A stretch of 64,000 nucleotides of DNA, from NCBI GenBank assembly GCA_964036315.1, contig OZ038478.1:148275683-148339682 (forward strand), in the 5' to 3' direction. This document shows positions 35,331 to 45,835 of this stretch, piece by piece. Every line of letters begins with the position of its first letter. The stretch's first letter is position 1. The DNA comes from Acanthosepion esculentum (Eukaryota; Mollusca; Cephalopoda; Sepiida; Sepiidae). Below the pieces are notes generated by a model. It was not told where the DNA came from, ran no database searches, and saw only the letters and a list, made by a program, of their open reading frames with translations. The position numbers and the translations under genes are program-made.

Positions 35331-36661
35331 AATGATGAAATTATTATTAGAACAATAGATAAAATACAACAACATTTTTCGTACAGTAGAAAATATCGTT
35401 TTAAATTGATCCATTCGCTTAAGTATAAGGAATTTATATAATTATTTTATCGGTGAAGCCTACTAGAATATTTATTTCGTCGAATATTTGGGATATTTCC
35501 AGCAAAGAACATCACGTGGTACATAGTGTCACCATTGTTATTCTTACGTTACCAACACGATTTATAATACAAACGAGCTTAAAGTTTAATTGAGAGAGTG
35601 AATTATTAACTTCAACAAATTGGAAAGTAGTTTATAGCACTATTTCCAATCGAGAATTTGCCTGGGCGTGGATGAAAACCGAAAATGTGACAGAACGGCA
35701 AGAAACCCAAGAGTCGTTTCGAGAGACATCGCCAAATGTTTAGATGCGAGGGGTATTAGAATAAGTAGTCGCACAATACAACGTTGTTTATATAGTAATG
35801 GGTTGTATAGAAACCGACCACGACGAACACTTCTTCACAAAATATTTCACATTGTTGCTCAGTTTAATTTTGACAAAATGGACGCCGAAATTACTTTTGG
35901 GAACAAGTACTATGGAGTGATGAAACAGAAATTGAGGATTTTAGACATAACGATGTACAGAAGTTTTGGCACAGGAAAGGTAAATCTTTCCTTCCAAAGA
36001 GAACAGTGGCATCATTAAAAGATGCAGGTAGATCGATTATATTATGTGCTTGTTAAAGCCCAAGAGAGACTGGACAATTAAATGCAATAAGAGGGAGAAT
36101 GGAATATGTATATTATATCAAAATTCTGGATAAAATCTACTACTAGCATCGCAAAATCTTCATCTAAGTCGGCGATTTAATTTCCAGCTAAATCAAGATG
36201 ACAAAGATAAATCTAAATCAATGACTGCATGGATTCAGAAAAAGGAGATAACAATTCTGCCATCGCCATTAATGTGTCCTGTTGAAAATATATGAACTGA
36301 AAGCTCAAATGAATAATCGGTCACCAAAAAGTTCAGGATTTCGAACGAGTAAGCAATGAAGAAAGGAAGAAAATCAAAGAAAAAAATTGTTCAAAAATGC
36401 AAGTTATAAAGATTGTGAAAATGTTTCATTTTTTTCTATTATTCATACTGTATGAATAATGTATTTTCCTGTTTTACATAATTCGCCTGTTACATTTGTT
36501 GTATTTAAACTATTGTTCTGAAAATAGACATTTAAATTCCTATTTCTGTGCGTGTTAATATATGAAAATAAAAAAGCAACTGGCAGCATACGGGCTCTAG
36601 ATTGTGAGAAATGGATGAAAATATTCAAAATTGGGGAGTCTACAGATTATTTTGTCGTTGA

Positions 36662-36664
<3 letters not shown>
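35326..36664 (+). mobile_element. Tc1-like element, near full length (family B)
   Basis: The left end reads TAGTCAATGATGAAATTATT and the right end, reverse complemented, CAGTCAACGACAAAATAATC, a TIR pair. TA repeats abut both ends (35324-35325 and 36665-36666). The length of 1339 bp is typical of Tc1. Its 3' non-coding region is shared with 23500-23747 and 48157-48420. Confidence 0.85.
35668..36400 (+). pseudogene. Tc1 transposase, degraded (family B)
   Basis: The N-terminal helix-turn-helix region lies in the open frame 35668-36018: VVSRDIAKCLDARGIRISSR then TIQRCLYSNGLYRNRPRR. The catalytic domain begins in a second frame: WSDETEIEDFRHNDVQKFWH (first Asp at 35919-35921), then GKSFLPKRTVASLKDAGRSI. 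The C-terminal part near 36225-36330 reads MTAWIQKKEITILPSPLMCP and VENI, with the SPDLNP block shortened by deletion. The second Asp block is degraded beyond recognition. Several stops follow 36050. It cannot be functional. Confidence 0.88.
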
Positions 36665-36703
<39 letters not shown>

Positions 36704-36754
36704 GTATATATATATATGTGTATATATATATGTGTGTGTATATGTATGTATGTA

Positions 36755-36796
<42 letters not shown>
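36665..36796. repeat. (TA)n microsatellite with GTATG blocks
   Basis: TA-rich tract of about 130 bp between the Tc1 element and the palindromic repeat. Tyr/Ile/Val-rich ORFs are artefacts. Confidence 0.95.
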
Positions 36797-36798
<2 letters not shown>

Positions 36799-36930
36799 AG
36801 TGGACATGGAAGTCAGCACTTAGAGGCCTCTAAGTGCTGACTTCCATGTCCACTTTTATATTTACACACGCTCTATCTCTGATATTGAGCACTTTATCCC
36901 ATAAATATAGCACACTTTAAGACTATATTT

Positions 36931-36935
<5 letters not shown>
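36797..36935. mobile_element. hammerhead-type short repeat, palindromic dimer lacking the ribozyme core (site 2)
   Basis: 36799-36826 and 36827-36854 form a perfect 56-bp palindrome with no spacer, centred on AGAGG|CCTCT. The right arm continues as TTTTATATTTACACACGCTC, then the TTATCCCATAAATATAGCAC block and GACTATATTTCTT, into TA repeats. Sequence outward from the centre equals the part of the repeat that follows the predicted hammerhead cleavage site in the other copies. The CTGACGA...GAAA core is absent. Confidence 0.85.
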
Positions 36936-36973
<38 letters not shown>

Positions 36974-37070
36974 GTGTGCGTGTGTGTATATATGAATTTA
37001 TTCACTGATATTGAGAGCTTTCCAATAAGTACCAGGCATGTATAATATATAAATAATGTATATACAAAAT

Positions 37071-37118
<48 letters not shown>
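36936..37118. repeat. two (TA)n microsatellites
   Basis: TA runs at 36936-36971 and 37073-37118 separated by about 100 bp of AT-rich sequence with a GTGTGCGTGTGTG patch. Confidence 0.93.
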
Positions 37119-37121
<3 letters not shown>

Positions 37122-37586
37122 GTATATTTAGGCAGCAATCCTTCGTTTTTTACATGTTTCATTCAAAACGACAGACAAGGTACTACGATTGAGCTTTTTA
37201 TTTAATTTTTCTTGTGTTCGAACAAGAGCTTTCTTTACAGAACAAAGAGTGTGTAAGAACTGTCCAAATGTTTGATGTTTCCGAGCGCTTTCGGCTATAA
37301 CTTTAGTCATTATCGAGGATGATTTGATTTTTCAGCTTAATTGAATGCGTGCATTATGTGTATGTCTTAGTGTGTAGTAGGGATGTTTTTAATTTCCGAA
37401 TACGTTTAGCACATTGGGGCTTTGTTCGTAGTTAATATTGTTAAGAGTTGGCTTTTTCTTTTTTATTATTAAAGCCTCCATTATTTTTCATCTTTTTTTG
37501 CAGACGAAAGCAGTTAATATATTTGTGTTTTCTACTAATATGTTTATAATGGAATCTGGTAAATTTGTGTGCGAATATATTGCTAA
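37119..37586. other. unassigned segment beside the truncated copia end
   Basis: The minus strand is nearly open over most of this stretch (37128-37310 plus upstream sequence with Lys/Asn-rich wording such as RLQKKMKNNGGFNNKKK). I do not recognise it as copia RNase H or any other domain. It could belong to an unrelated element that replaced the copia 3' half. Confidence 0.3.
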
Positions 37587-37589
37587 TAT

Positions 37590-38155
37590 TTAATTATTAA
37601 ATGTCCTTATGTACAGACATGGGTCTACTGAGGAATGTTAAAAAGTTGTTCAATTACATAGGAATGTAGTAATTTATTCCACGTTCTTCCGCTTTGCTTC
37701 AGCCCATATAGTGACTTTTTGGGTTTCCATACATAATTTTCAGCTTTTTCAAAACCTTCTGGCGGTTTTACGTATATTTCGTAGTCAATCGGTACATTCA
37801 AATATGCTCCTTTGACATCCATATGGTGTATATCCATGCCATAATGCGCAGCCATTTGCATTAACATTCTTATTGTTGTCATGTTTGTTGTTGGACTGAA
37901 TGTTTCTACATAATCTTCCCCGTATATCTGCTAATCCTAATCAAAACGAGCCTTACACACTGGCGAGCCATCCTCATTTCTCTTTACAGTATAAACCCAA
38001 CGGCTGCCGATAATATTTTTATCATCCGGGGACTTTTTCAATTCAAAAGTATCATTTGATACTAGAGATTCCATTTCTTTTTGCATGGCGGCTATCCATC
38101 GTTTGGAATTATCAGAATTTATAGCTTCTTGATAGTTCTTCAGGATACATTGCAC
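37590..38155 (-). pseudogene. copia reverse transcriptase, N-terminal half
   Basis: From 38155 downward: YQEAINSDNSKRWIAAMQKE, NIIGSRWVYTVKRNEDGSP, then two stops beside FD, then QIYGEDYVETFSPTTNM and MDIHHMDVKGAYLNVPIDYE, where MDVKGAYL is motif A with the first catalytic Asp. VWKPKKSLYGLKQSGRTWNK follows. After a frameshift at about 37635 comes DPCLYIRTFNN. The catalytic YVDD is not reached. The frame is the same from 38155 to 37640 apart from the small lesion at about 37930. Confidence 0.92.
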
Positions 38156-38219
38156 CGAATAGCAGCAGTCAATGTCACAGATATTACATTAACCCATTCC
38201 AAAATAGTCTGGCTTTCTT

Positions 38220-38438
38220 CTAATTCTGGTCGGATAACGCGGAATTTGCCCCCCCCCCCTCATCGGTTGTATTTTCTTTTAATTCAAGGTTTGCGTCTGA
38301 TTTTTCCTCGTCTGTATCGTCTGATCTAACACCTTCCTCTAACTGTGGATCCTGAACGGATTTTCTATTTATAGGCCTTATCTCATAATTAGGCCATACT
38401 GGTTCGTGTTGGACCAGCTCCTCACAATTAATATTCAT
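38220..38438 (-). pseudogene. copia integrase-to-reverse-transcriptase linker
   Basis: An acidic open frame (HEPVWPNYEIRPINRKSVQ, then EEGVRSDDTDEEKSDANLE) lies between the integrase C-terminus and the reverse transcriptase start. Low-complexity acidic or Ser/Glu-rich linkers are usual here in copia polyproteins. A C8 run at about 38252-38261 may mark a slip point. Confidence 0.6.
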
Positions 38439-38460
38439 TTCTTCGGGATCCTTTATTTGC

Positions 38461-38814
38461 TTAAACGGAATCTGTAAATCTGACGCATCTTATTTTCCTT
38501 ATTATTTTACGTTGTGGGAAATAAATCATATAGGCCGGACTTGTTTTGTCATAGCCAATAAATATGCCTGGTTCACTTTTTGGATCAAGTTTTGCCCTGT
38601 GGCCGACATATATGTAGCAAATTGTACCAAAAATATGTATACCGCTAAGGTCGGGTTTGAAATTCGTATAAGCCTCGTAAGGAGTCTTTTTAATGTTACG
38701 ATTATAGCAACGGTTTATTATATATACGGCGGTATTTAATGCATAAACCCACAGATTTTTGCCTAACATAGATTCTATTAGCAAATATCTAGCCATTTCG
38801 AAAGCGTCCGTCAA
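38461..38814 (-). pseudogene. copia integrase, C-terminal part
   Basis: This frame overlaps the end of the preceding one by four bases: a single frameshift at about 38812 splits the integrase just after GVAERS. It reads MARYLLIESMLGKNLW, AVYIINRCYNRNIKKTPYEA, FGTICYIYVGHRAKLDPKSE, then GIFIGYDKTS. These are standard copia integrase C-terminal blocks. Confidence 0.9.
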
Positions 38815-39800
38815 CTACGTTCAGCGACTCCGTTCTGGTGCGGCGAATAGGGACTGGTCTCCTCATGTTTAATGCCTTCATTTATTAGGAGGTTTTCGTA
38901 ATCATCAGAAGTAAATTCTCCACCATTATCTGTTCTAATTATTTTCACTTTTCCATTAGGTAAAATATCAGATAAATACATTCTTGTAGCTTGTAAGGTA
39001 TCAGATTTGTTTTTCAGAAAATATATCATAATAAGTCCTGAATATTCGTCCACAAAGTTTAATACATATGCATATGTGCCTATACCCATTGGTGAAATTG
39101 GACCCGCGAAGTCGCAATAAACTCTGAACAAGATATCTGTTGATTTGGGGATTCGATCCCTATTTCTATACTTTGTCATTTTTCCTTTAATACATGTGTC
39201 ACAATGTTGTAAGCCCTTTGAAGATGCAATTTTCATTCCAGTAACGTGTTCTTGTAATTTTTTAACATCCGAACTATTATAGTGTCCTAATATTTTATGC
39301 CAAGACGTTAAGTCATGGGTGGCTGTTTTCACAGATTTAATACTTTTCAAATAATATAAACGTCCATTTTGTTGTATATTAAATTCAGTTCCGTCTTGGT
39401 ATATTAACTTTGAATTGTCTCGGTGAAAATTAACTTTAACAGCAGTTTTAACAGCAGACTGAACCGAGAAAATATTTTGTTTAAATTTAGGGATATATAA
39501 AGCCCTTTTTAATAAACATTTACAAACATTTCCATTAGTATCTCGTAAATAAATACAGGCATCGCCTTTTTTAAAAGTAAAATAGGGGTCAAAATTAATA
39601 AATTTTGTTTTTTCTGTAATTACATGATTTGTCGCACCCGTATCGACTAGGTAAGAATTATTATTATTGGGTATAGTATCCAACTCAAACGAAAAGGCAT
39701 ATATTCGCTCATTCGAAAAAGCTTTTACATTTTTACAAAAATCACTCCTCACTCGACATTTCACACGTATATGCCCGACATTACCACAACGAAAGCAGAT
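38811..39800 (-). pseudogene. copia zinc knuckle, protease and integrase core
   Basis: Starting at the knuckle ICFRCGNVGHIRVKC (about 39760-39803), the frame is open to 38811. Protease active site: SYLVDTGATNHVI. GAG-pre-integrase zinc domain: WHKILGHYN with CDTCIKGKM (HHCC). Integrase core: YCDFAGPIS (first Asp), IIRTDNGGEFTS (second Asp), PHQNGVAERS (Glu). All catalytic residues of protease and integrase core are intact over 317 codons, so this part decayed less than the flanks. The lesion at 38812 breaks the polyprotein. Confidence 0.95.
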
Positions 39801-39814
39801 GATATTTGATCTTC

Positions 39815-39858
<44 letters not shown>

Positions 39859-39892
39859 CTGCTGTTGTTGTTGATATTGTTGTTGTTGTTGT
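39815..39892 (-). repeat. (ATT)n/(GTT)n tract encoding poly-Asn in copia gag
   Basis: ATT repeats at 39815-39858 and GTT repeats at 39862-39892 are AAT and AAC codons on the minus strand. They give an Asn-rich linker between RNYDIKNRGPK and the zinc knuckle, in frame with both. Confidence 0.9.
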
Positions 39893-40580
39893 TTTTAGGC
39901 CCCCTATTTTTAATATCATAATTCCTGGTCTGGTAGTTTGGAGGGATTACTTTTCTGAATTTTTAAATGACGTCCTTAGTTGCATTAACTTTTTTTCCTT
40001 GAATTGGGTGGCGGGGGTTGTACATTTTTTCAGTTACTTCATAACTACGTAATGCAATTTTAAACTCAGTGAAAGTTAGTTTTTTATCTTTTTTGAGTTA
40101 TGACTGTCGTGAATGGTTTAAATGTCGGTGGTTATCCCTTTAAACCATGGCTATTAGCAGCCCATCTGAAATAGTCTCACCTACCATTTTTAAGGCATTC
40201 TCAGCTCGTATAATATAATCTGTTACGGATTCATTTTCTCGTCTCCTTAACGCGGTTAGTTCAGTATATAAAACAATAATTTTAGGCTTACCTTTTGACA
40301 AGCAATGTTCACGCAATATTCGTAGGGCTCTACGTCCGTCGTCATTGGCGTCTCTCATTATTAAAGACAAACTCCTGTCATCCAGGCATTGTATTAATTC
40401 GGTGAACACGGTCGCATTTCTTTCTATAAAATCATCGTCTTCCTTCTGGTCATCTTGGCAAAGAAAGATGTCATGAAATTTTCGTATTCTAAGCTAGCCT
40501 AAGAATTTCGTTTCCCACAATTCATATCTGGACTCGTCTCCGTCAAAATACACTCGTAACCTGGACTCGTAACCAATGTT
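39893..40580 (-). pseudogene. copia gag
   Basis: From 40580: VYFDGDESRYELWETKFLG, a stop, LRIRKFHDIFL, then the frame 40409-40140 with FTELIQCLDDRSLSLIMRDA, HCLSKGKPKIIVLYTELTAL and VTDYIIRAENALKMVGETIS. Downstream lie KKDKKLTFTEFKIALRSYE, TEKMYNPRHPIQGKKVNATK, then the Asn-rich linker. This is the UBN2-type copia gag capsid. Three stops lie between 40135 and 39965. No clear ATG precedes VYFDGDE; the start may have mutated. Confidence 0.9.
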
Positions 40581-40860
40581 ATACATGTTCACCGTAGTCT
40601 GAATGTAGAATCCAACGTAAGTAATTTGTTCAATTAAACGACACCAATATCTAGTCGCAGCTGTTCAATAATTCTTAAGGTCTTCCATATCAGAGGTTGG
40701 CAGTGAATATTCGGAGAAAACAAAATGGCCGCCTTTATACACGTCGGATTGAATATTTCAAGTCTTCTGATTAGTTAACCTTCTATTGGTGAATTATAAA
40801 ATGAGTCAGCTCATTTTGGTTGGCTCACTAGTTCATACGGGTATCCAAAAAACTGTAACA
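40577..40860 (-). repeat. copia 5' LTR
   Basis: Bounded on the minus strand by TGTTACAG at 40860 and GTATAACA at 40577, so the ends are TG...CA with a 5-bp inverted TGTTA/TAACA. A TATA box (GTGTATAAAGGC) lies near the middle. TTGGTTACGAGTCC, directly after the LTR, may be a copia-style primer site matching a Met-tRNA anticodon region with one mismatch. The second LTR is missing, so the limits are inferred. Confidence 0.65.
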
Positions 40861-40862
40861 CA

Positions 40863-43260
40863 AGGTTAGTGCACAACTTCAGTTTTCTTTATGCTAAGTG
40901 TAATACCGAATGATTTACATGCATCAGAGAAACGATTTATTAGATGTTGGGCCTCCTCAAACGATGTCGCTACAAGATCCGCATCATCAGTAAATAACAA
41001 GTCACGAATCATTTGCGTACGAAGGTGGGTCTTGGCTTTGAAGCGCCGAAGATTGAAGAGACCACCAGTTGTTCGAAACTGAAACTTGACGCCACTCTCT
41101 TTTTCTGCAAATGCATTTTTCAGCATCACCTTGAAGAAAAGGGCAAAAAGGACAGGGGCCATGACACAATCTTTCTTGGTGCCATTTGTGTCATTAAAGG
41201 ATTCCGACATCATACCATCAGACACAATATTAGCTTTCATTCCTTCATGAAAGATGATGACTTTTAGCATGTTTTCAGGGATGCCGAGTTTCCTCAAGAC
41301 TTGCCAAAGAGCCTCTCGATTCACAGTTTCAAAGGCCTTCGTCAAGTCTACAAACACCATGTACAACTCCTGGCTTTTCTCTCGAACCTTCTCTGCAACT
41401 TGACGAAGAGAAAGTATCATGTCAATGGTGCCACGACATGACCGAAAACAACACTACGATTCAGGATAGATGTCGTCAACAAGGTGTATAATGATTCTGT
41501 TTAGAATCAGTCTCGCTAGGATTTTGCCTGCAATTGAATGTAGTGATATCCCCCGATGATTATCACAGTCACACCTGGAACCCTTGTTTTGTAGAATTGT
41601 TTGATAGAGGCGTACTTATAATCCTATGGGACACAGCCTGCCTTCCATATCTCCACGAAAAGGTGATGTAACATTTCTGCCAACTTTTGGCCATCATGCT
41701 TATACAGTTCGGGTGGAATAGGATCCTTAGCAGAGGGAGATTTTCCAGATGATATTTGCTTGATGGAGTTAATTACCTCTTGATAAGTAGGTTCAAAAGA
41801 CAACTCCGGAATTTCAGGATTTTGCTCAATTGATGTGATAGCTTCCTCGTCAGTAACCGAAGTGGTGTTTAACACAGTTTCGAAATGCTCTTTCCAGTGA
41901 TTTAAAATGTCTGACTTATCCATCAAGAGAGTTTCACCATCTGCTGGGGAGATAGGAGCAACACCACTTTTCTGAGGACCGAAAATGCTCTTGAGGCCAG
42001 CATAGAAAACCTTTAGATCCTTTCTATCTGAAGCTTATTGGAGTTCAGTAGCCTTTTCAGACTACCAACGCTCTTTCATGGCTCTGAGAGCTCGTTGAAC
42101 CTGACTTTTGCACTTCTTGTAAGCGATCTTCTTATCGGACGAGTTCTTGTCTTTAATCCATGCTTTAGTGTGCAGTTGATCTATAATCTATAAGCTGCTA
42201 AACTTCTGTATTATTGTCATCAAACCAGACTCGATGGTTACGATGTGGTAGGCCCAGAACCTTAAAGGATGCAGAATATGTTGCATCACGCAGAGCCTTC
42301 CAAGATGATTCGATATCATTGGTAATATTTACAGAATCAAGTGCAGCATCAAGTTTGTCAGAGAGCTCAATTTTTGTTTTAGTCGATTTAAGAGGCAGTA
42401 CGTTAATGCGCTTGGGCACTGTAGATTTTATAATCCTTCGCTTTTGCTTCACTACGAAGTAGAGCGTGATCTGACAGATAGCATGTTTTGTGGAATGAAC
42501 GCGTTATCTTAAAGAATTTTATGCCCGTCTTTTGGTGATGACGTAGTCGATCAGATGCCAGTCTTTCGAACGAAGATGCATCCACGTGGTCTTACGACAG
42601 TTGGGTTGCTGGTAGAAGGTATTAGTGATACTAAGGTCAAATTCCTTACAGATAGTGAGAAGACGTAATCCATTAGAATTCACATAACCAAAACCATGGC
42701 GACCTAAAACGCCCTTCCAAGAATGTTAATCACTGCCAACACGAGCATGGAAATCACCTGTAAGGACTAATTTATCCTTATGTTGGACTTTGGAGATGAA
42801 ATCCCGAAGAAGATTGTAAAAATTATCTTTTTCTTCATCTGAACAACCTAATGTTGGCGCGTAGCAGCTAACCATCGTCACAGGGGTGTTGCACTCCAGA
42901 TTGAGGGCTAATTCCATTATTCGACCAGATACACCTTTAGGTAAGGAAGGCAGTGAGTTAGCAAGGTCTAATTGATGGCAAAGCCGACATCAGACTGGCG
43001 TGGCTCTTTCTCAGTCTTACCAGCCCATAAAAATATGTATTCGCCTTTTTCTTCCCTAAGCTGAGAATTACCAGGCAGGCGTGTTTCACTAATGGCCGCT
43101 ATGTCGATGTTATATTACTTCAACTCGAGAGAAACAAGAGCTGTTTTACGCTCTGGTGCAGAATCATTGTCCTGAAGAGTGCGAACATTCCAAGATCCAA
43201 AATGGAAATTCTTCTTATATTTATTCTGAGATTCCTTGCTGTTTCGACTTCTTTATTGGA
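40863..43260 (-). pseudogene. RTE-like LINE: endonuclease and reverse transcriptase (LINE 1)
   Basis: From 43220 downward: GSWNVRTLQDNDSAPERKTA, IDIAAISETRLPG, MVSCYAPTLGCSDEEKDN, LVLTGDFHARVGSD (GDFN is usual, so Asn to His), then RLASDRLRHHQKTGIKFF. This is an apurinic-type endonuclease. A linker follows (42452-41930), then ISSGKSPSAKDPIPPELYK, YMVFVDLTKAFETVNREALW (motif A, about 41365), GTKKDCVMAPVLFALF, and LLFTDDADLV (FADD usual, about 40985), ending SIKKTEVVH at 40868. Stops and frameshifts split it into at least five frames. The C-terminal tail is cut off by the copia LTR. Confidence 0.93.
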
Positions 43261-44070
43261 TAACTAGACAGCTGCAGCGGGCTGCCAAGTCACTGTGTGA
43301 GCAAGCAATGTTTAGGGCTCCTTTATCGCCCCCTCCCCATAACAGGGAAAGCAGTGCAATCCTAAATAGGTCTGCCACTGTGTAGAGCTCCAGCTAGAGC
43401 CTTCCAGTAATATCCTTTACCTGATCCTGTCGCCTTCACTCTCTCGCCAGCGGACCTTGCAAGTGAACTGTATGGACAAGAATGAATGAAACAAGGTAAA
43501 CGGCGAGAAAACCCACACAAATGATTTGATTAAAATAGTGAGGGCTTGTGCAGAACCATCCACACTTTTCAGAACTATTGATACAATTGATAGTCGGTGC
43601 AACTAAATGCCACAGACGGCGCAGAAAATATACCTCAGGCTTTTGGTGTAAGAGTTTTCCATCTCCGAGACCAATCGTGTTCTATAATACTAAAGAGCTT
43701 GGTCAGTCCTGGAAGACACTATTTGCCCATAACTGGGACCCTAACAGGTGCTACCACCCCAGGTCAGGGTGAACCTGGGAACAACAGCAATTAAAAAGTG
43801 GTTCCACGCTCCTCAAATCCCGATGAGAAGACTTGCTGCCGGATGTAGTTTATCGTCATACCCAGGATATTACGTGAGAAATTTAGAGTATGGATGAAGA
43901 CCAGTGCTCCCCGTTACCCTTAAAAATAAGGTACAGTAGATAAGCAACAAAGGTCCTATTTCTACTCAATGCCCACTAAACACAAAAAGTTGTTGTTTTT
44001 TTTGTTTTATTTTTTTTGTTGGTTGTCGGAGTAAACTGTTCGAAATTAAATGTGTCGATATAATATATAT
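43261..44070 (-). other. probable 5' flank of LINE 1
   Basis: GC-richer DNA upstream of the LINE endonuclease on the minus strand, with GGGGAGGGGGCGATAAAGG near 43320. It may be the LINE 5' untranslated region, but its start was not found. Short ORFs on both strands have no motif. Confidence 0.4.
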
Positions 44071-44077
44071 AGAGAGA

Positions 44078-44986
44078 GAGAGCTGTTCGATAAAAGTGAT
44101 TCACATTATTTTTTTTACTAAATGTTCTCTTCTCCGATGAAATGAAAGTTGAGCTAAATTCAAAGGATAAGCGATCTAAAATCCGAAGCAGAAGCATTGA
44201 AAGCTCTTTGAATTTAGCAGTAAGTACTGTCAAGCATCCGGGTTCTGGGGATGCTTTTCATGGAAGTGGTTTCTTAAAACCTATTGAAAAGACCCTGGGG
44301 AGCGAGCAGTACAAGAGAATTATAGAGTCTTGTCTGCTCACTTCTACAGAAAGGGTGAAAATCGACCCCACCAAGCTCATTTTTATGCAGGATAATACTC
44401 CCTGTCACAAGTGAAAATTGATGAAGGAATATTTTGATGAGAAGCAGGTGACTGTTATGACATGGCCGCCCCAATCACCTGACCTCAACCCCATAGAAAA
44501 CTTATGGAGCATTATAAAGTACAGGCTCTCGATAAAGCAGTTGGGCAAGAAAGAGGATTTGATTGTGAATTTCATATCCGAATGGAATTAAATGCTTGGA
44601 GATGAGATTTGCCAGAAACTAATCTAGTCAATGCCAAAAAGGGTTGAAAATGTTATTCAAAATAAAGGAGGACACATAGATTATTAAATATTTCGAACTA
44701 TATTACCTATTATAAATAAAGTATACCTCTATTATTCTTTATTTAAAGCTGTTCGGTTATGTTTCTATTTATGACTAGAAATGCAGGAAATAAGTGAGTC
44801 ACTTTTTTTGCAAAAATTTTTTCCCTAAATCTCATTTATATACAAAATTAGAATTATCAATAGAATACCTTAGTGTGAGTAGACTTTTTTACTAGGTGGA
44901 ATGGGTCTTTATATTAGTAAGATTAAATATTAGTTTGACCGCAAAAACAATAGGCGAAATCAGGTGAGTCACTTTTATCGAACATA

Positions 44987-44989
<3 letters not shown>
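44078..44989 (+). mobile_element. Tc1-like element, internally deleted (family A, copy 2)
   Basis: Left TIR GCTGTTCGATAAAAGTGATT, right TIR ending ATCGAACATACTG at 44989, then TA repeats. The sequence parallels 12500-13442 throughout, with the same short gap between left TIR and first catalytic block and the same 3' non-coding region. It is about 30 bp shorter because of small deletions near 44235 and 44955. Confidence 0.9.
44120..44570 (+). pseudogene. Tc1 transposase catalytic remnant (DD34E)
   Basis: FSDEMKVELNSKDKRSKIRS carries the first Asp, FMQDNTPCHK the second, and WPPQSPDLNPIENLWSIIKY the Glu. A TGA directly after PCHK (44412-44414), where copy 1 has Ser (TCA), stops the frame. A small deletion near 44235 removes sequence before the FHGSGFLKPIEKTL block. 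The N-terminal DNA-binding domain is absent, as in copy 1. Confidence 0.9.

Positions 44990-45050
<61 letters not shown>
44990..45050. repeat. (TA)n microsatellite
   Basis: A pure TA run of about 60 bp flush with the right end of the Tc1 element. Confidence 0.97.
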
Positions 45051-45053
<3 letters not shown>

Positions 45054-45106
45054 ATCAACTCCTGTCCGAGTACGGAACTTTAATACATATCTTTTTTTAG
45101 GAATAT

Positions 45107-45440
45107 CTACTGATATGCCGAACGTATTAAGCCATTTAGCATATCAAGGGATCTACATACTCTTGCAAAAACAGGGCTATTCAGAGGTCCCACAGCGGGT
45201 GATATATTATCATGCAATTTAACATGTCGCATGAAATCGCATCTAGACCTGCATATCTGACAAGAAAGGCCACCTTCATTTGCTGCGATATAAAATGTCA
45301 CCTTATGCCAGCCATCGACAAATACGCTCTAGGAAAATCTGGACATTTCAGATCGAGCTGCCTGCCGGGGTCTTCCGGAAGTTCAACAAGGAAGCCTTTT
45401 CGCACATCTCTTTAGGTTTGCGTGCCTCCTTTTCTCCTCT
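45107..45440 (-). pseudogene. possible LINE C-terminal tail with zinc finger
   Basis: Minus strand: EEKRRHANLKRCAKRL, a break, then the frame 45301-45107 with LSCQICRSRCDFMRHVKLH. The Cys-x2-Cys ... His-x3-His spacing is shorter than a classical finger, as if a few residues were deleted. A basic stretch followed by a lone finger is how many RTE-type LINE proteins end. No reverse transcriptase is attached, so the call is tentative. Confidence 0.35.
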
Positions 45441-45599
45441 TCAAAGTACCAAAGACTCGGCACTATCACAGTCGCTTCTATCACCTCTATATCAGTAACA
45501 AACATTTTACAGTTAATGCCAAGGATACGAAGGAAGTATTACAGGTAGAATCTCTCAAGTTTGTTCATTTGTCTACGGCAGACCCCCACGTCTCATAAA

Positions 45600-45601
<2 letters not shown>

Positions 45602-45640
<39 letters not shown>
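45602..45640. repeat. (TA)n microsatellite
   Basis: A TA run of about 39 bp, directly outside the left arm of the next repeat. Confidence 0.96.
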
Positions 45641-45643
<3 letters not shown>

Positions 45644-45835
45644 GTGAACATAGAAGTCAACACTTAGAGGCGACAGTCTGTTTCATGCTAGATGCAATCG
45701 TCAGGCCACCTACCATGAAACAGACTGTCGCCTCTAAATGTTGTCTTCTATATTCAATTTTATATTTACACACGCTCTATCTCTGATTTTGAGCACTTTA
45801 TCCCATAAATATAGCACATCTGAAGACTATATTTC

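Larger units (their letters stand above)
37587..40860 (-). mobile_element. Ty1/copia retrotransposon, 3'-truncated
   Basis: On the minus strand the order is LTR (40577-40860), gag with zinc knuckle, protease, integrase, then the start of reverse transcriptase. Integrase before reverse transcriptase is diagnostic for copia. The 3' part of reverse transcriptase (including YVDD), RNase H and the second LTR are missing; the last recognisable block is DPCLYIRTFNN at about 37590-37625. The 5' LTR end abuts the LINE at 40861, so copia apparently inserted into that LINE. Confidence 0.92.

Noticed and set aside
37128..37310. 60-codon ORF as copia RNase H
   Set aside because: No conserved acidic residues or copia RNase H wording; left unassigned.
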